Origin: Pontederia crassipes
Lineage: Eukaryota > Streptophyta > Magnoliopsida > Commelinales > Pontederiaceae
Reading direction: 5' to 3'
Assembly (NCBI GenBank): GCA_030549335.1
Contig: CM060188.1
Coordinates: forward strand, 15,999,501-16,063,500
DNA: 64,000 bases
Under the pieces are notes generated by a model, which worked only from the letters and a program-made list of their open reading frames with translations, searched no databases and was not told where the DNA came from. Of this stretch, positions 40,501 through 50,766 are shown in pieces. Numbering within the stretch: position 1 is the stretch's first letter; each line of letters begins with the position of its first letter. A program made the translations under genes and the position numbers.

Positions 40501-43500
40501 TCCCGGTGATCATCCCTCTATCGGCCACACCCACCAGCAAAGCTCTCACAGCTCCTCTCTGCTACCAGCGTCGTCGGCCCACTCAGCAAGATACGCCATC
40601 ACCACCAGTAGAACAGCAGTCACCATCTCCACCGCCCCAGCAGCCCGTGGGAGGCGCATCACAGAACGGGCCAGTTTTGCCAGACGCCGATGTCGGCGCT
40701 GATGGGGATCATGGGGCGAATATAGAGTCTTGCTTTGCTGCGGAATCTACCGGCCTCCCATACCTGCCGGCGGGCACTTGCAAGAGGTGTGGCTTTACAC
40801 CGGCCCTACAGCGCATGCTCACCCATCCTAGGAGCAGCCACAGGAAACCGCAACCATTGGAGGGACAGCAGCCGCCCACGCAATTGTCGTCACTATTGCT
40901 GCCACCAAGGCATCAGCCGTCCACGCAGTCATCGCTGCCACCGCCCCAGCAGCCTGCGATAGGGGGTACACCGCTGACCGCGCCGGACTAACTGGATAGA
41001 GAGGACAAGGATGATGAGGTGCGTCTCCTCGCCGGGTGGTCAGATGAGGAGGTTTGCCTAGTTGCGGAGGCTGCCGGCCTCCGCCACACACATCGGCGGC
41101 CACAGGCAAAAGGAGTGGCCTCCCAACAAGGGGATGGCAATCACATGGAAGGCGATGGATGAATGGAGGGTGGATGTGCTCCCCCGTTGAATCCGAACAC
41201 CCGAAAACTGTTTCACCGGAAGACGGTTTCATAGTTGGCACGGAGGTGTACGACAATCACTTCTGGTTTAGCACAATAGAGATCGAGGTGGAGGACACCA
41301 TTGGCGACTTTTTGGCCGGTGACCAGGCCATTTTGGCACCAGTGCAGCAGAATTACTTTTGGGTGAGGAGAGATGCCGATTTACTTGTGGGTGGGGAGAG
41401 ATGCTTGGTTGATCGTTTTTGTACTCAGCATCTTCTTTTTGGGATCGGGGCATTGGCTTGATGAGATATTTTCCTTTTGTCGCTGCTCTCCCTTGGATGT
41501 GCTCCCCCATTGAATCCGAACACCCGAAAACTGTTTCACCGGAAGACGGTTTCATAGTTGGCACGGAGGTGTACGACAATCACTTCTGGTTTAGCACAAT
41601 AGAGATCGAGGTGGAGGACACCATTGGCGACTTTTTGGCCGGTGACCAGGCCATTTTGGCACCAGTGCAGCAGAATTACTTTTAGGTGAGGAGAGATGTC
41701 GATTTACTTGTGGGTGGGGAGAGATGCTTGGTTGATCGTTTTTGTACTCAGCATCTTCTTTTTGGGATCGGGGCATTGGCTTGATGAGATATTTTCCTTT
41801 TGTCGCTGCTCTCCCTTGGAGAGCCTACACTTGTACTGATTACTTCCATTCCACAGTGATATATATATTTGGATGACTCACACTTCTGGTGGTCATCCTT
41901 TTTCTCCTCAGAAAAAAAATAATAATAAGTAACCAATAATTAGGATTTAGACCTGTAAATCCCAGTCTGATTCAGAACAAAGATCCTTGTAATTAGTTGA
42001 AAACTTCTAAATGATATTCTAATTACACGTACAAATTACAAGGATCATTATTTTGAATCAAAATCAAGTGTATGGGTAGTTCCAGAATGGCACTATTTTG
42101 ACAGGATTTCTACTTACCACCCAGCTAGTTCCGGAGTGGAAGGCTGTCCATGGAGTGAGGTCTTAGGTTCACTTCTCTGTCTGAGTGACGTACACCTTCC
42201 TACTGTCCACTGCATTGGACCATTGGTAACTGAGACACTCAAGGGTACTGCCTACATTGGAGGGGAATCAAAAGTTAGGTTTTTTGGATGCCTACTCAGA
42301 TGTAAGAAATCCTCGCCAACACGTAGAACATGGTACGGTAGGTAGGGCTGTTCATGGGTCTGATCAGGTCCTACCCAACCCAACCAAGTTTAATTTGGTT
42401 AGGTCAGAATAGAATTTTGAGAATTTGGATTCATAAACCTAATCTGACCAAACCCATTTTCAGTTGCATCAGGTAGTGAGGTTAACTTTTGGAGAGGCGG
42501 TAATCAGGTTGACACTTTTTTAAAATTACTCGATAATGGCATACTATATCGTTCTCTGAAAATTAGTACATGTGATTGAACTATGTTTGCGGATGAACTG
42601 AGACCTCGTGATCAGAGCTTGATTAACAGCTGCAATCTCCTGAGGTAGGCTGTTGAGATTGTTTTCCTAGTGGGCTCATGGGCAGACTAGGGTGTTCATG
42701 AGGTATTCCGACGGACTCAAAATTATATGATGAAACCTTGAGGACTTTCCCATTTCCAATTAAATGGGAACAAAGAAATGAAAACAGAAGATATCAAGAT
42801 ACTACACTAATCTCATCAAGTGAGTTCATGATGAAATAAATCATTTACAATACCATAATTGGTAAGGACTCCTAAGAGCTATAAAAACAAAAGACAAAGT
42901 TACTTTTGACCCAAAATAAATTTATTTGAGAACACACCCATAGATATCAAAAGACCACAAGAGTCCAGATGTATTGACCATGTCTATACATGCTGAATAA
43001 CAGGTGGACGATTGGACATAAAATGAGGTTCTTTTTTTTAAAACAATAAAATGAGGTTCTTAGAAATTTTAATAGAGAAAAAAGTGTTGGCATCTGTAGG
43101 AACGCAAGAAAAGATTGAAAAGTACAACAAAAACTAAAAGGAAACAATATGCAAGTTAGATGAACATCATATATCAGATTTTCCTATACAAAAGCATGGA
43201 AACGAGAAAGGATATTTGACCATTCTTTTTAGAGCATTGACCACTTATTTCTACAGCACTGAGTCATAAAAGACTTTGCATATCAGTGAAAGGTATCACC
43301 TTTTGTAGATTCCCGCATCCTCTTGGTTCTTTTTATGCTTTAACTTTTTTTTTGAGAGGGAGAAGGATGACTACATTAGGTTGTCATCCAGGTATATATA
43401 TATCACCAAAAGGAAACATCATGTACATATGGAACACTGGAGAGTGGCAAAAAGGGGAGAGAACAAGAAACTAATCGAAACCTCCAGTAAAGGATGACTA

Positions 43501-46500
43501 CCATTATGTTTTAACTTTTTATTTCTGATACTTTTTTACACTTATAAATTCTCCATCAGTTTCATGGTTTAGTGCAAAGTGGATGAATACTCAAACTTTT
43601 TAGTCATCCTTACAGTTTAAAAAAAATGACTTTTCATGTCCACTGGTAGTGGAATGTATATAGAAACAATACCTGTATTCATCACTCTAAGTAAAAACTA
43701 GTGTCCTGCTAGAACTAACCTGAAGACAATGTCTGCAGTGCCTGGTTGAAATGGCAATGAGTTCTTTTGCAAAAGATCCACAATCTTTACCATAAATTTA
43801 GCATCATTATGCTCCTTAGCATATGACTGCAAGAGATAACTAGTTAAATACATAATCTGTGAAGAATAGCCAATTAAATTTAATTACGCCAAAAATTATT
43901 TATACCAGCAAATAGTGAACAGAACCAATGCTTGGTGTTAAACCATAGATATTGTGCTTCCATAAAGCCTTTAAGCCTGCATATTTCAGGTGTAAATCAA
44001 TCACATGATATTCTTTATCATGAAAATAACAAAGTTTCATCTCCTCAAAAAAAATAACAAAGTTTCATCGTATCCAAGCTCTCATTGAGATATAAGGAAC
44101 AATTAGATTCCAAAAGGATCTCCAAGAAAAACATTACACGAGATAAGTGATCCAGTTCTCATCCAAGTGATAAGATGGTTTAAATTGGTCTTAAGTAGAT
44201 AAGGATTATTAAGAATCTTTGGAGATTAAAGTTTTTGGTACATAGCTCCGCATACATATTTATAGGGATTAACGCACGTGTTTCTTAATAATTTCAAAAA
44301 ATGAGTCTCGGGGGAAAATTACAGTAACTCATTTTTACCTAAAATTAGTAGTAATTTTCTTGCACTGCACGTGTACAACACTTTCCTTTTCCCTATATAC
44401 AGACATGCTCTGTGTTCTCAACACAAATTTAAGAACTTGATAGTACCAAATATTATCATTTCTTTGCTATTGTGAAAATACTCATCAAAAGGAATTTCTT
44501 TTTACCCATTTTATCATGAGTCTTCGACTTCATTTTTTTTCACTCTTTCACGATTGTGTTGATCCTTTTGATAGTGAACATTCTCCATTCATGGATATAC
44601 ATGATTTCCTGTAGAACAACTGAAAGTAAGATCATAAATTAAACCACTCTTTTCTTTAGAGGAGTAGATTAATTATTCTATTACCAAGCTGAACATGGGT
44701 GTCTTCTTTTTTTACGTTTGCTTATATGTTTATGGTTGTCTCAACACCTTTGAAGTTGTCACTCTTAAAAGTTTCTTGTACCATGTAACGGCAAGGGTGT
44801 CATGGTTCCCGCATCTTAGTTGCTTGCAGGACATGCCATGGCAATAGCATATTCATAGCTTGATTTCTATAGTTATATATAGATGGATGACAACCATAAC
44901 CTTGGTGGTCATCCTTTTTCTCCTCAAAAAAAAAAAATTTGCTTGATAAATCCATGCTGCACAACTTACCAAGTTATTAAACTTAGTTATCTTTCTTAAA
45001 GAGAATACTTAGAGATCCAATATGAAAACAATTCTTATATTCCTCTACATAATTGTCAAATATCAGAATTTATTATAGTTCAAATGTATTCAATGTAGAG
45101 ATATCATAAGTATTAAAAAAATGGAAACTTAACACCAAATTATGCTCAGATTTTATAACTGGACTACCATCATCGAGCTCCAAATTCATGACAATTCTTG
45201 AGAAGAGGGATGCTAGTGCATCAAGTTAAATGATGAATCTTCAACCAATTATTACTTAATATTGTAAATTAGAAAATTAAGTCTTCATTTGAGCTCCTTC
45301 TCAAAAAAAAAGTCTTCAACAACAACAAAGCCTTATCCCACTAGGTGGGGTCGGCTACATGGATCATACGACGTTTCGTTGATCCATGTTCATAAGATTC
45401 GACTGGCTGTCGGGGCCTAACACAACCCTCCTCTTTTATCCGGGCTTGGGACCGGCTATAAAACATAGGCGGAGTTAAAAAAAAATGACAATTGAGCTAA
45501 ATTATCTATAGTAGAACATTGTATAGCATACCATAGTCAAGGGCACCAGCACGTGCACAGGCTTCAGAAATCCTCATACAAAGATGACAATTGAAATTTG
45601 AGTGTATGCGAAGATTTGATAGTCTCTACAAAAGAAGGCGTAGTAAAGTTAGGTGTATTCTAATACGCAATTGAAACACTTAGTTTCAATCTTTTTTTCT
45701 TTGAAGGGAACTCGAATCTCCATCACAACCACATCATTTAAAAATATACTATTTTTCTACCATCATAAACATATCAACATTGTATTCAACCTTTGGAATA
45801 ACAAAAGGATTTCACTCTTCTGCAACCATAGGCATGTTAATGAACTTTTGACAATGTATAGCATTTTGTGAAATGTCAAAATGAAAATGAGGTAGAAAGT
45901 CATAAGTTATGTTTAGAAAAATAAGTAAACTATAAGAGAGAGTTTATTGAACTCATCATGGTAGTACTAACAAATATCCGAAGTTTCTGTAATATTTGGA
46001 AGAGAAGCTTTATATCCTCGCGATTGGAACAGTGCCCGATTAGAGACCACAACCAAGCATTTGGAGGCATGGTTCGAGCTTCAATAGATTCGAGCATCTT
46101 TTTATATAGATCTTGCACTGTATCTGGAGTTGAGTGTGAGATATAAGTTCAGATGATAAAAATAGCTATTGCTTTCAACCAGAAATAAAAAATATATATC
46201 CCCTTTAGTAACAACTGAAGGTCAATAACGTATCAAATATATCTTTAAAATCAAGCTAACAAATGGAACAAGAAGAAATTGATAGAAGATTCAAAGAGGA
46301 AGAACATGATAGTTGGAGATGACAGCTCCTCAAAGTTTAAGAGGATGACTAGCTGAGAAAACTAAATCTCAAAATAATTACCAATTGTAAGTTCAATTTT
46401 TTCCTGAGTTCATTAATTGAGAATCCATGAATGGTAATTCAATTTTAACTCGAGATATAAGATTTGAGGTGGCATGGTAGATTATCAATCCAAGTGGAGA

Positions 46501-49466
46501 ATATTATAAATTTACAACCACTTAGCAAAGTACGTTCTAAAATCATATAGCTCATTTTTTCCTTCTGCTACTTGTTTTTGGGATTGACCCTGTCAAGGAA
46601 GTGTCACTTTGATACAAATGAGTATAGGCAAAGTCCGAGTGTGCTCGTCAAATCCGGAATTATTGTTCTTTTAAAGGGAATCCACGAGTATTGTTGCTTA
46701 ACCGTCATCAATATATCCAGCATGGTTTAGGAAATTTTCACAAGGAAAAAAAATATGATCTAGAAAACGCAACAAGAAACCACCGCATATCATCTAAAAA
46801 TGATAAAATTACGATCTTCCTAAGAAAGATGGTTATCAATTCAAGAGGATCCTTGATTACAAATTTACAATTAAAGGTTTCACCAAAACACCATTAGCAT
46901 CAAAGCACGTTTATAAATTCCAAAAATAAAATGTACATTGAATGGGTAAATTTTTACAATGATCCTCCAACTATATCTCTAATGACTCAGTAACCAAACT
47001 TCATTTTATAACGGAACAGTTCTCCAACTTTTATAGTTTTTGAGTCATGGTAATCTAAACTAGTCATCAACTGTTTTCTTATTAAAATGCCATGTGTCAG
47101 TATTGTCTCTCATCCACATCGTCACAATAATAAACCAATTGTCATCAACCTATGTTTTTTTTTAAATCAATCACAATACTTTATTTTGTGATGGACGGTC
47201 CTACATCTTTTATTTCTTTTAAGTGATGGTCTTCTTTATGAGTAATATTAATTCATTAGTTAAAATATTGATACAGTTCTGCATCATTGCTCTCTTTCTA
47301 CCACATTGGTATATAAATCATAATATTATTATGAAAATAACAAATAATACAAAATAATAAAAGAACAGAAATAAGGAGAAGCAGCACTTGCCACCCCTAA
47401 CCTCTCACATCCAAAAACGATCACCCCTCTCTCCATTTTTGCTTCGGAAAAGAAATAAAAGCTGGAGGAACGACTTGCTATAAAGCAAAGTTTGATGGCC
47501 AAGTTGTAAAAAAACTATAGTTGGAGGACAGTCATTGAAATTTATTATTTTCATATTATTGTGATAACATGGACAAGAAAGAAAAATGTTGACATGTGCA
47601 TCACATCGGCATTTTAACTGGAAAGACCAGAAAAGTTGGAGTACATGACCAAGATGGGATTGAGTATATAGTTGGAGAACCATTGCCGAAATTTATTTAG
47701 ATTGAACATTCAGATTTGTGTTAAAAAAATTCAGTTTCAAAAAAGACAGCAAAATCATTTGACAAAAGTCGTATGTCCTATTACAGTAGACAACTATGTG
47801 CCCCCATGTGTTTGATGATAAATATTTGCAAAATAAGAAACCCCAAATTCTTGAAATTCTAGTTCCTTCCAAACTACTAAGGGCTTACAACAATTTTCTT
47901 CCAGCAAACACTACAAAATCTGAATAATGAAAGGAACAAGATTTTCGTGCATTGACAGGACCCAAAATTTGAAAGTATATGCCCGCCTAAATTTAACTGG
48001 TATCTAATAGGACATCCAAGTATATTCTAAAATGAGGTCAATCTCAAAACCAAGTTTCTCTCTTCTCAATTGTTTCATTCAGTTTTGTTCTGTTTTTCTG
48101 AGTAATTCCCTAGACATTGGCCCAAGTGCTAAAAACTTGCATGTATTTCATAGTACAACAGAATGCAGAGGCATGACTAAAAGCATATTCACATTCTTGA
48201 GTCATGCAACAAAGAACAAATTGGCGCAAACATGAATCAGTGAGTTCAATTTTTTTCCTGTTTTTCATGGACGAAGTATGAATACCGAAACTAGGTAGTC
48301 ATCCAACATAATGAGTTAAAGATGCTTATTGACTGCCAGGGATTGTCAAAAACATAAACATGCAATATTAATCTAGTAGTTCAAGAAAACTACAGAATCA
48401 TCTCCTAAAGTTTTACTACAATAGGACAATCTACAGAAAAGAGAGGGATGTTTTAACAGTGTTCAGCATGGAAACCATAAAATGCATTGAAATCGATGAT
48501 TACTGATAAAACAACAGAACACAAGAAAATGGACCTGTGGGAGAACCATTTTCTTTATCTGCTGCTGTAGAATAATGAACCTTCAACGCATGAGAGCATG
48601 CAGAAAGGTTTCTCCATTGATGAATATTGTTATGTGACGGTTCCAAACTGCCACGTGCAAGTCCTAAAATACACACATCAGAGAATATGGAAGGAAAAAA
48701 TCGGGCTTATGAGAGTTTTGTAACTTAAACTAGACTCCAAACTTCTCATCAGAAGGACTTCATCCTACAATTAACATCAACAGTCACGACGATTGAAAAG
48801 GCCTAAGAAATAAAAGCTCGGCGTGGGAGCTAAATGACATTAGTTTACTCCTAATATCCTCTGAATTGCACATTTCATTTTTAGTATATAAATCCTCCCA
48901 ATACATAAAAGATGCTGGAAGAATATGACAAAAAAACATATCGAACAAAAATTCTAGAAGAATCTGTCACACGTGTTTCCACGTCCATGCTTTTGTCTGA
49001 AGTTGCGGTCTTGGTAACTATATTTTCAGATGCAAAAAAAGAGACTCGCTATCACAATTGTTTTGCCCAAAGTTGAGTTATAGAGATTCGCTACATTCTC
49101 ATTACAACAAAATTCAAATGATATTAAAACATTGTGCATCGGAATTTCAACGAACAACTGTTTGACAAACGAACCTTCATGCCCCTACGGCTATACTCTC
49201 CGATGATTACGAGATCAACGCAAAAGGAACACTGAAAAAGAGCAAGGCGAAAGAAAAGGAAAATGATAAGTACCGAAATGAAGAAATCCTGGCTCGTAGG
49301 AAGAGAAGTTTCGCGGCCCCGGCCACAGCGAGGAGGGTGGATGGGGCCCGTCCACGCCGCCGAGGTGCTGGAAGGGAGGCAGGGGCGTCACGAGGGTGAG
49401 GGCGGGAGCTGAGCGGTGGACGAGGGTCCAGAGGCGTCGCCTCGCCGAGCTCGTGTACGCTTGCAT
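34502..49466 (-). CDS. Mitochondrial PPR/helical-repeat-like protein, 402 aa, 11 exons
   Basis: Exons in transcription order: 49466-49274, 48663-48535, 46123-45972, 45625-45532, 43976-43906, 43826-43720, 38499-38378, 36474-36386, 36069-36010, 34844-34740, 34588-34502. All have GT-AG borders and compatible phases; the sum is 1209 nt. Exon 1 encodes a presequence rich in Arg, Ser and Pro with no acidic residue before position 39 (MQAYTSSARRRLWTLVHRSA), with PRNFSS near a likely cleavage site, so mitochondrial import is expected. Exons 3-8 hold helix pairs of PPR character: TVQDLYKKMLESIEAR followed by PPNAWLWSLIGHC, then LYDYG-like SEACARAGALDYGLKALW, GLTPSIGSVHYLL, and FQPGTADIVF. The C-terminal part is Lys-rich (VVKRQKKEDKK). 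PPR proteins usually bind organellar RNA. The repeats are too divergent to predict a target, and the last acceptor (34589) is weak. Introns 4, 5 and 6 carry retroposons. Confidence 0.72.
36264..36377. repeat. 38-bp direct repeat, 77-bp offset, beside PPR exon 8
   Basis: ttttttatatcaagacccg and the following ttatta..tagtgattcaa occur at 36264-36301 and at 36341-36377. The second copy ends nine bases from the splice donor of exon 8 (exon ends at 36386). One base differs in length between the copies, so the duplication is fairly recent. Confidence 0.85.
38741..39270 (+). repeat. GC-rich tandem units heading the retroposon
   Basis: The phrase ctagcgaccc(g/a)ctccaca or a close variant recurs near 38751, 38962, 39086 and 39188. 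It is followed in most units by cgcctccggcaaaccctgc, gccactttccgcct and gacccccgccggcagcgcca. Unit length varies from about 100 to 200 bp. Repeated 5' units resemble the promoter monomers some LINEs carry, which is an inference. Confidence 0.75.
39109..40189 (+). pseudogene. Retroposon ORF1-like protein with two CCHC zinc knuckles
   Basis: The 139-aa frame at 39109-39528 contains two CX2CX4HX4C knuckles: CFMCLEGGHFARDC starting at 39373 and CLRCKGEDHQQSLC about 20 residues later. This is the nucleic-acid-binding motif of plant LINE ORF1 and gag-like proteins. A poly-C run (around 39507-39525) ends the frame; 39656-40189 continues in another frame with DIQGLPLHLQLPEIAQAV and VIKVR-like IEVDLHPGTSILSSQVLRVS, which resembles the RNA-binding part of plant LINE ORF1 (DUF4283-like). 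Further coding-looking pieces run to about 41690. The several frame changes indicate a decayed gene. Confidence 0.6.
41171..41816 (+). repeat. Tandem duplication, 323-bp unit
   Basis: Copy 1 is 41171-41493 and copy 2 is 41494-41816; tggatgtgctccccc opens each and gctgctctccct closes each. They differ by very few bases: cccgttga against cccattga, ttttgggtg against ttttaggtg (which adds a stop), and agatgccg against agatgtcg. The near-identity points to a young duplication, probably after insertion. Confidence 0.95.
42343..42490. repeat. Dispersed GGGT-type repeat, copy 2
   Basis: Starts agggctgttcatgggtctga and contains aggtcctacccaacccaacc and aatctgaccaaacccatt. It has the same style as 11880-12240 and 50132-50645. 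It lies in intron 6 of the PPR-like gene. Confidence 0.4.
43018..43061. repeat. 16-bp duplication around a 12-base insert
   Basis: ataaaatgaggttctt at 43018-43033 and 43046-43061 enclose ttttttaaaaca. This resembles a target duplication around a minimal retroposon tail, or templated filler from double-strand break repair. Confidence 0.75.
43350..43504 (-). mobile_element. Short retroposon, CTCCTC(A)n-type end, reverse orientation
   Basis: The insert is about 155 bp. It is flanked by tatg(c/t)tttaactttt at about 43334-43349 and 43505-43520, a near-perfect target duplication. On the minus strand it ends with ggatgacaacctaatgtagt, then catccttctccctctc and an A run. That tail matches the tail of the 3.2-kb retroposon: a ggatgac..gtcatcc hairpin followed by a pyrimidine-rich stretch. 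It lies in intron 6 of the PPR-like gene. Its source family is not identified. Confidence 0.6.
44023..44068 (+). mobile_element. Ultra-short retroposon: 18-bp duplication around about 10 bases
   Basis: aaaataacaaagtttcat occurs at 44023-44040 and 44051-44068. Between them is only ctcctcaaaa. ctcctc(A)n is exactly the 3' terminus of the neighbouring retroposon family. The simplest reading is a copy truncated to its last bases during reverse transcription. It lies in intron 4 of the PPR-like gene, about 50 bases upstream of exon 5. Confidence 0.75.
44880..44938 (+). mobile_element. Retroposon 3' tail, CTCCTC(A)n family
   Basis: Reads gatggatgacaaccataacc, ttggtggtcatcc, tttttctcctc and then 12 A. 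The hairpin ggatgac..gtcatcc and the cctttttctcctc(A)n ending match the 3' end at 41870-41920. The 5' limit is unclear; a longer element may start near 44690. It is sited in intron 4 of the PPR-like gene. Confidence 0.55.
45305..45480 (+). mobile_element. SINE-like element, resembles the Au family
   Basis: Contains caacaacaacaaagccttat, then cccactaggtggggtcggct, and near the end gggcttgggaccggctat and cataggcggagtt before an A run. This wording is typical of the Au SINE group spread through angiosperms, as I remember it. The tRNA-derived head with A and B boxes is not evident, so the copy is probably 5'-truncated. It lies in intron 4 of the PPR-like gene, about 50 bases upstream (on the plus strand) of exon 4. 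Confidence 0.6.
46945..47697. mobile_element. Long inverted-repeat (foldback) element in PPR intron 2
   Basis: The left end (46947-46976) reads aaatttttacaatgatcctccaactatat in part; the right end reverse complemented (47665-47695) reads aaatttcggcaatggttc then tccaactata. Similarity recurs deeper (ctccaacttttatag against ctccaacttttctgg, and ttaaaatgcc in both arms), giving arms of roughly 150 bp. No transposase. The class is uncertain; it is similar in style to the elements at 10870, 13906 and 54845. Confidence 0.5.
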
Positions 49467-50131
49467 TTCTGCTCCCGGTGGGTCGACCAGGGTCGAGACG
49501 GCGGCGGCGTACGGGGGAAAGGCCGGAGGGCAATGGGGCGAGGGACAAGGGGGGTTTAAGAGATCGAAATAGTAACTAGTCGAAATAATTATGTTATCTA
49601 TTATATATAATTATTTATTTCGAGAAGTTATTAGTATTTTTTTCACACTTTTTAAAACCCAATCGGATCCTAGACCCGATGGGCCGGGGCCTCCTCTATT
49701 TATTTTATCTAAAATATTTTTTAATAAAAAAAATGCTAAAAATTTTAATATGTTATATCGAGCATGTTGGAACGGCGTCCAAGGTGATACTTATCAGAGA
49801 AATAATTTGGCACAACTACTATTCTTATAAGAGAAATTATTTTTTTATATTTTAATGAGTATTGAAACCATAAAGAAAGACTATTATATTTTGAATATGA
49901 TGGTGAATATCTCACAGTTTTGAAAAAATAGCTAAATGTCTACTATAATAAAATTAGACTGATCAATCATTGTATCCTTTGTTTTTCCTTTAATTTAATA
50001 GCTTTCTCTGAAATATCTTTTTATTTTTTAACTTGAAAGTGTTATTATCATTATTAACCCCTGTAATAGTTTTAGGTGATTTATCTTTTTAAATTATAAA
50101 AAAAACAAGTAGGAGATGTAAATAAAGTCAT

Positions 50132-50645
50132 AGGGGTGTGAACAAATTTGACCCAACCCGAGCAAATTTGGTCGGGTCAGGTCGGATTAGGGGGGTTGGA
50201 TCCGACCCAATCCAATTTGGTTCGGATCGGATGGTCGGATTACCCAATCATTCAATTTTCTTTTTTTAATCTATTTTTCTTATTATTTTATATTTTATTT
50301 AATATAAAAACTATTATTTTAAAAGCATAAATATGTTTTATAACTATTTAATATTATTTCTATAGTTAAAATATTTTATTTCAATTTTTAAAAATTTTTA
50401 AATCAAATATAAGCCTTAAGCTTAAATAAAAAAGAAAAAAAATTTAAAAAATAAAAAATCAAGTCAATCGGGTTGGATCGGGTCAACTCATGTTGGAATT
50501 TTTCAACCCGTACCCGACCTGACCCATGGTCGGGTCGAGTTCGGTTCGGGTCAGGTTCGACCCGACCACCGACCTAACTCGAATCGGTTCAAGTCGGATT
50601 GGGTCATTGGATTCACGGGTCGATCCGATCCGGTAAACACCCCAA
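50132..50645. mobile_element. GGGTCGGGT-rich element, copy 3, with short inverted ends
   Basis: The left end aggggtgtgaac faces the right end gtaaacacccca (reverse complement tggggtgtttac), a short inverted repeat. GC-rich segments dense in gggtcgggt and cccgaccc flank an AT-rich centre (50250-50460). No clear target duplication was found. The short ends suggest a hAT-like non-autonomous element, but this is tentative. Confidence 0.45.
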
Positions 50646-50766
50646 AATAAAAATATATAAAATCGGTTGGCGTTCTAATTATATTAGCTAATTTATTAAC
50701 TTCGTACAAAATATAATTTTATCAACCAATTATTAAAATTTACACACACATACAAATATATATATA

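Larger units (their letters stand above)
38735..41923 (+). mobile_element. Zinc-knuckle retroposon, 3.2 kb, in PPR intron 6
   Basis: The insert is flanked by aataagtaaccaa at 38722-38734 and 41924-41936, a 13-bp target duplication (the first bases overlap the A/TAA tail). It ends ggtcatcctttttctcctcag(A)n, a poly(A)-type 3' end, so it moved by target-primed reverse transcription like LINEs and SINEs. It starts with GC-rich tandem units, then has a double zinc-knuckle ORF1-like region, and ends with a 323-bp tandem duplication. No endonuclease or reverse transcriptase is present, so it depends on a LINE in trans. It is antisense to the PPR gene. Its GC content contrasts sharply with the intron around it. 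Confidence 0.85.

Noticed and set aside
40190..41000. Frames of 87 to 167 aa rich in Pro, Ser and His
   Set aside because: They overlap in several frames inside the decayed retroposon; composition only, no domain.
49207..49548. 113-aa minus-strand frame starting MSLAPLPSG
   Set aside because: It overlaps PPR exon 1 in another frame. The MQAYTSS frame has the presequence character and joins in phase to exon 2.
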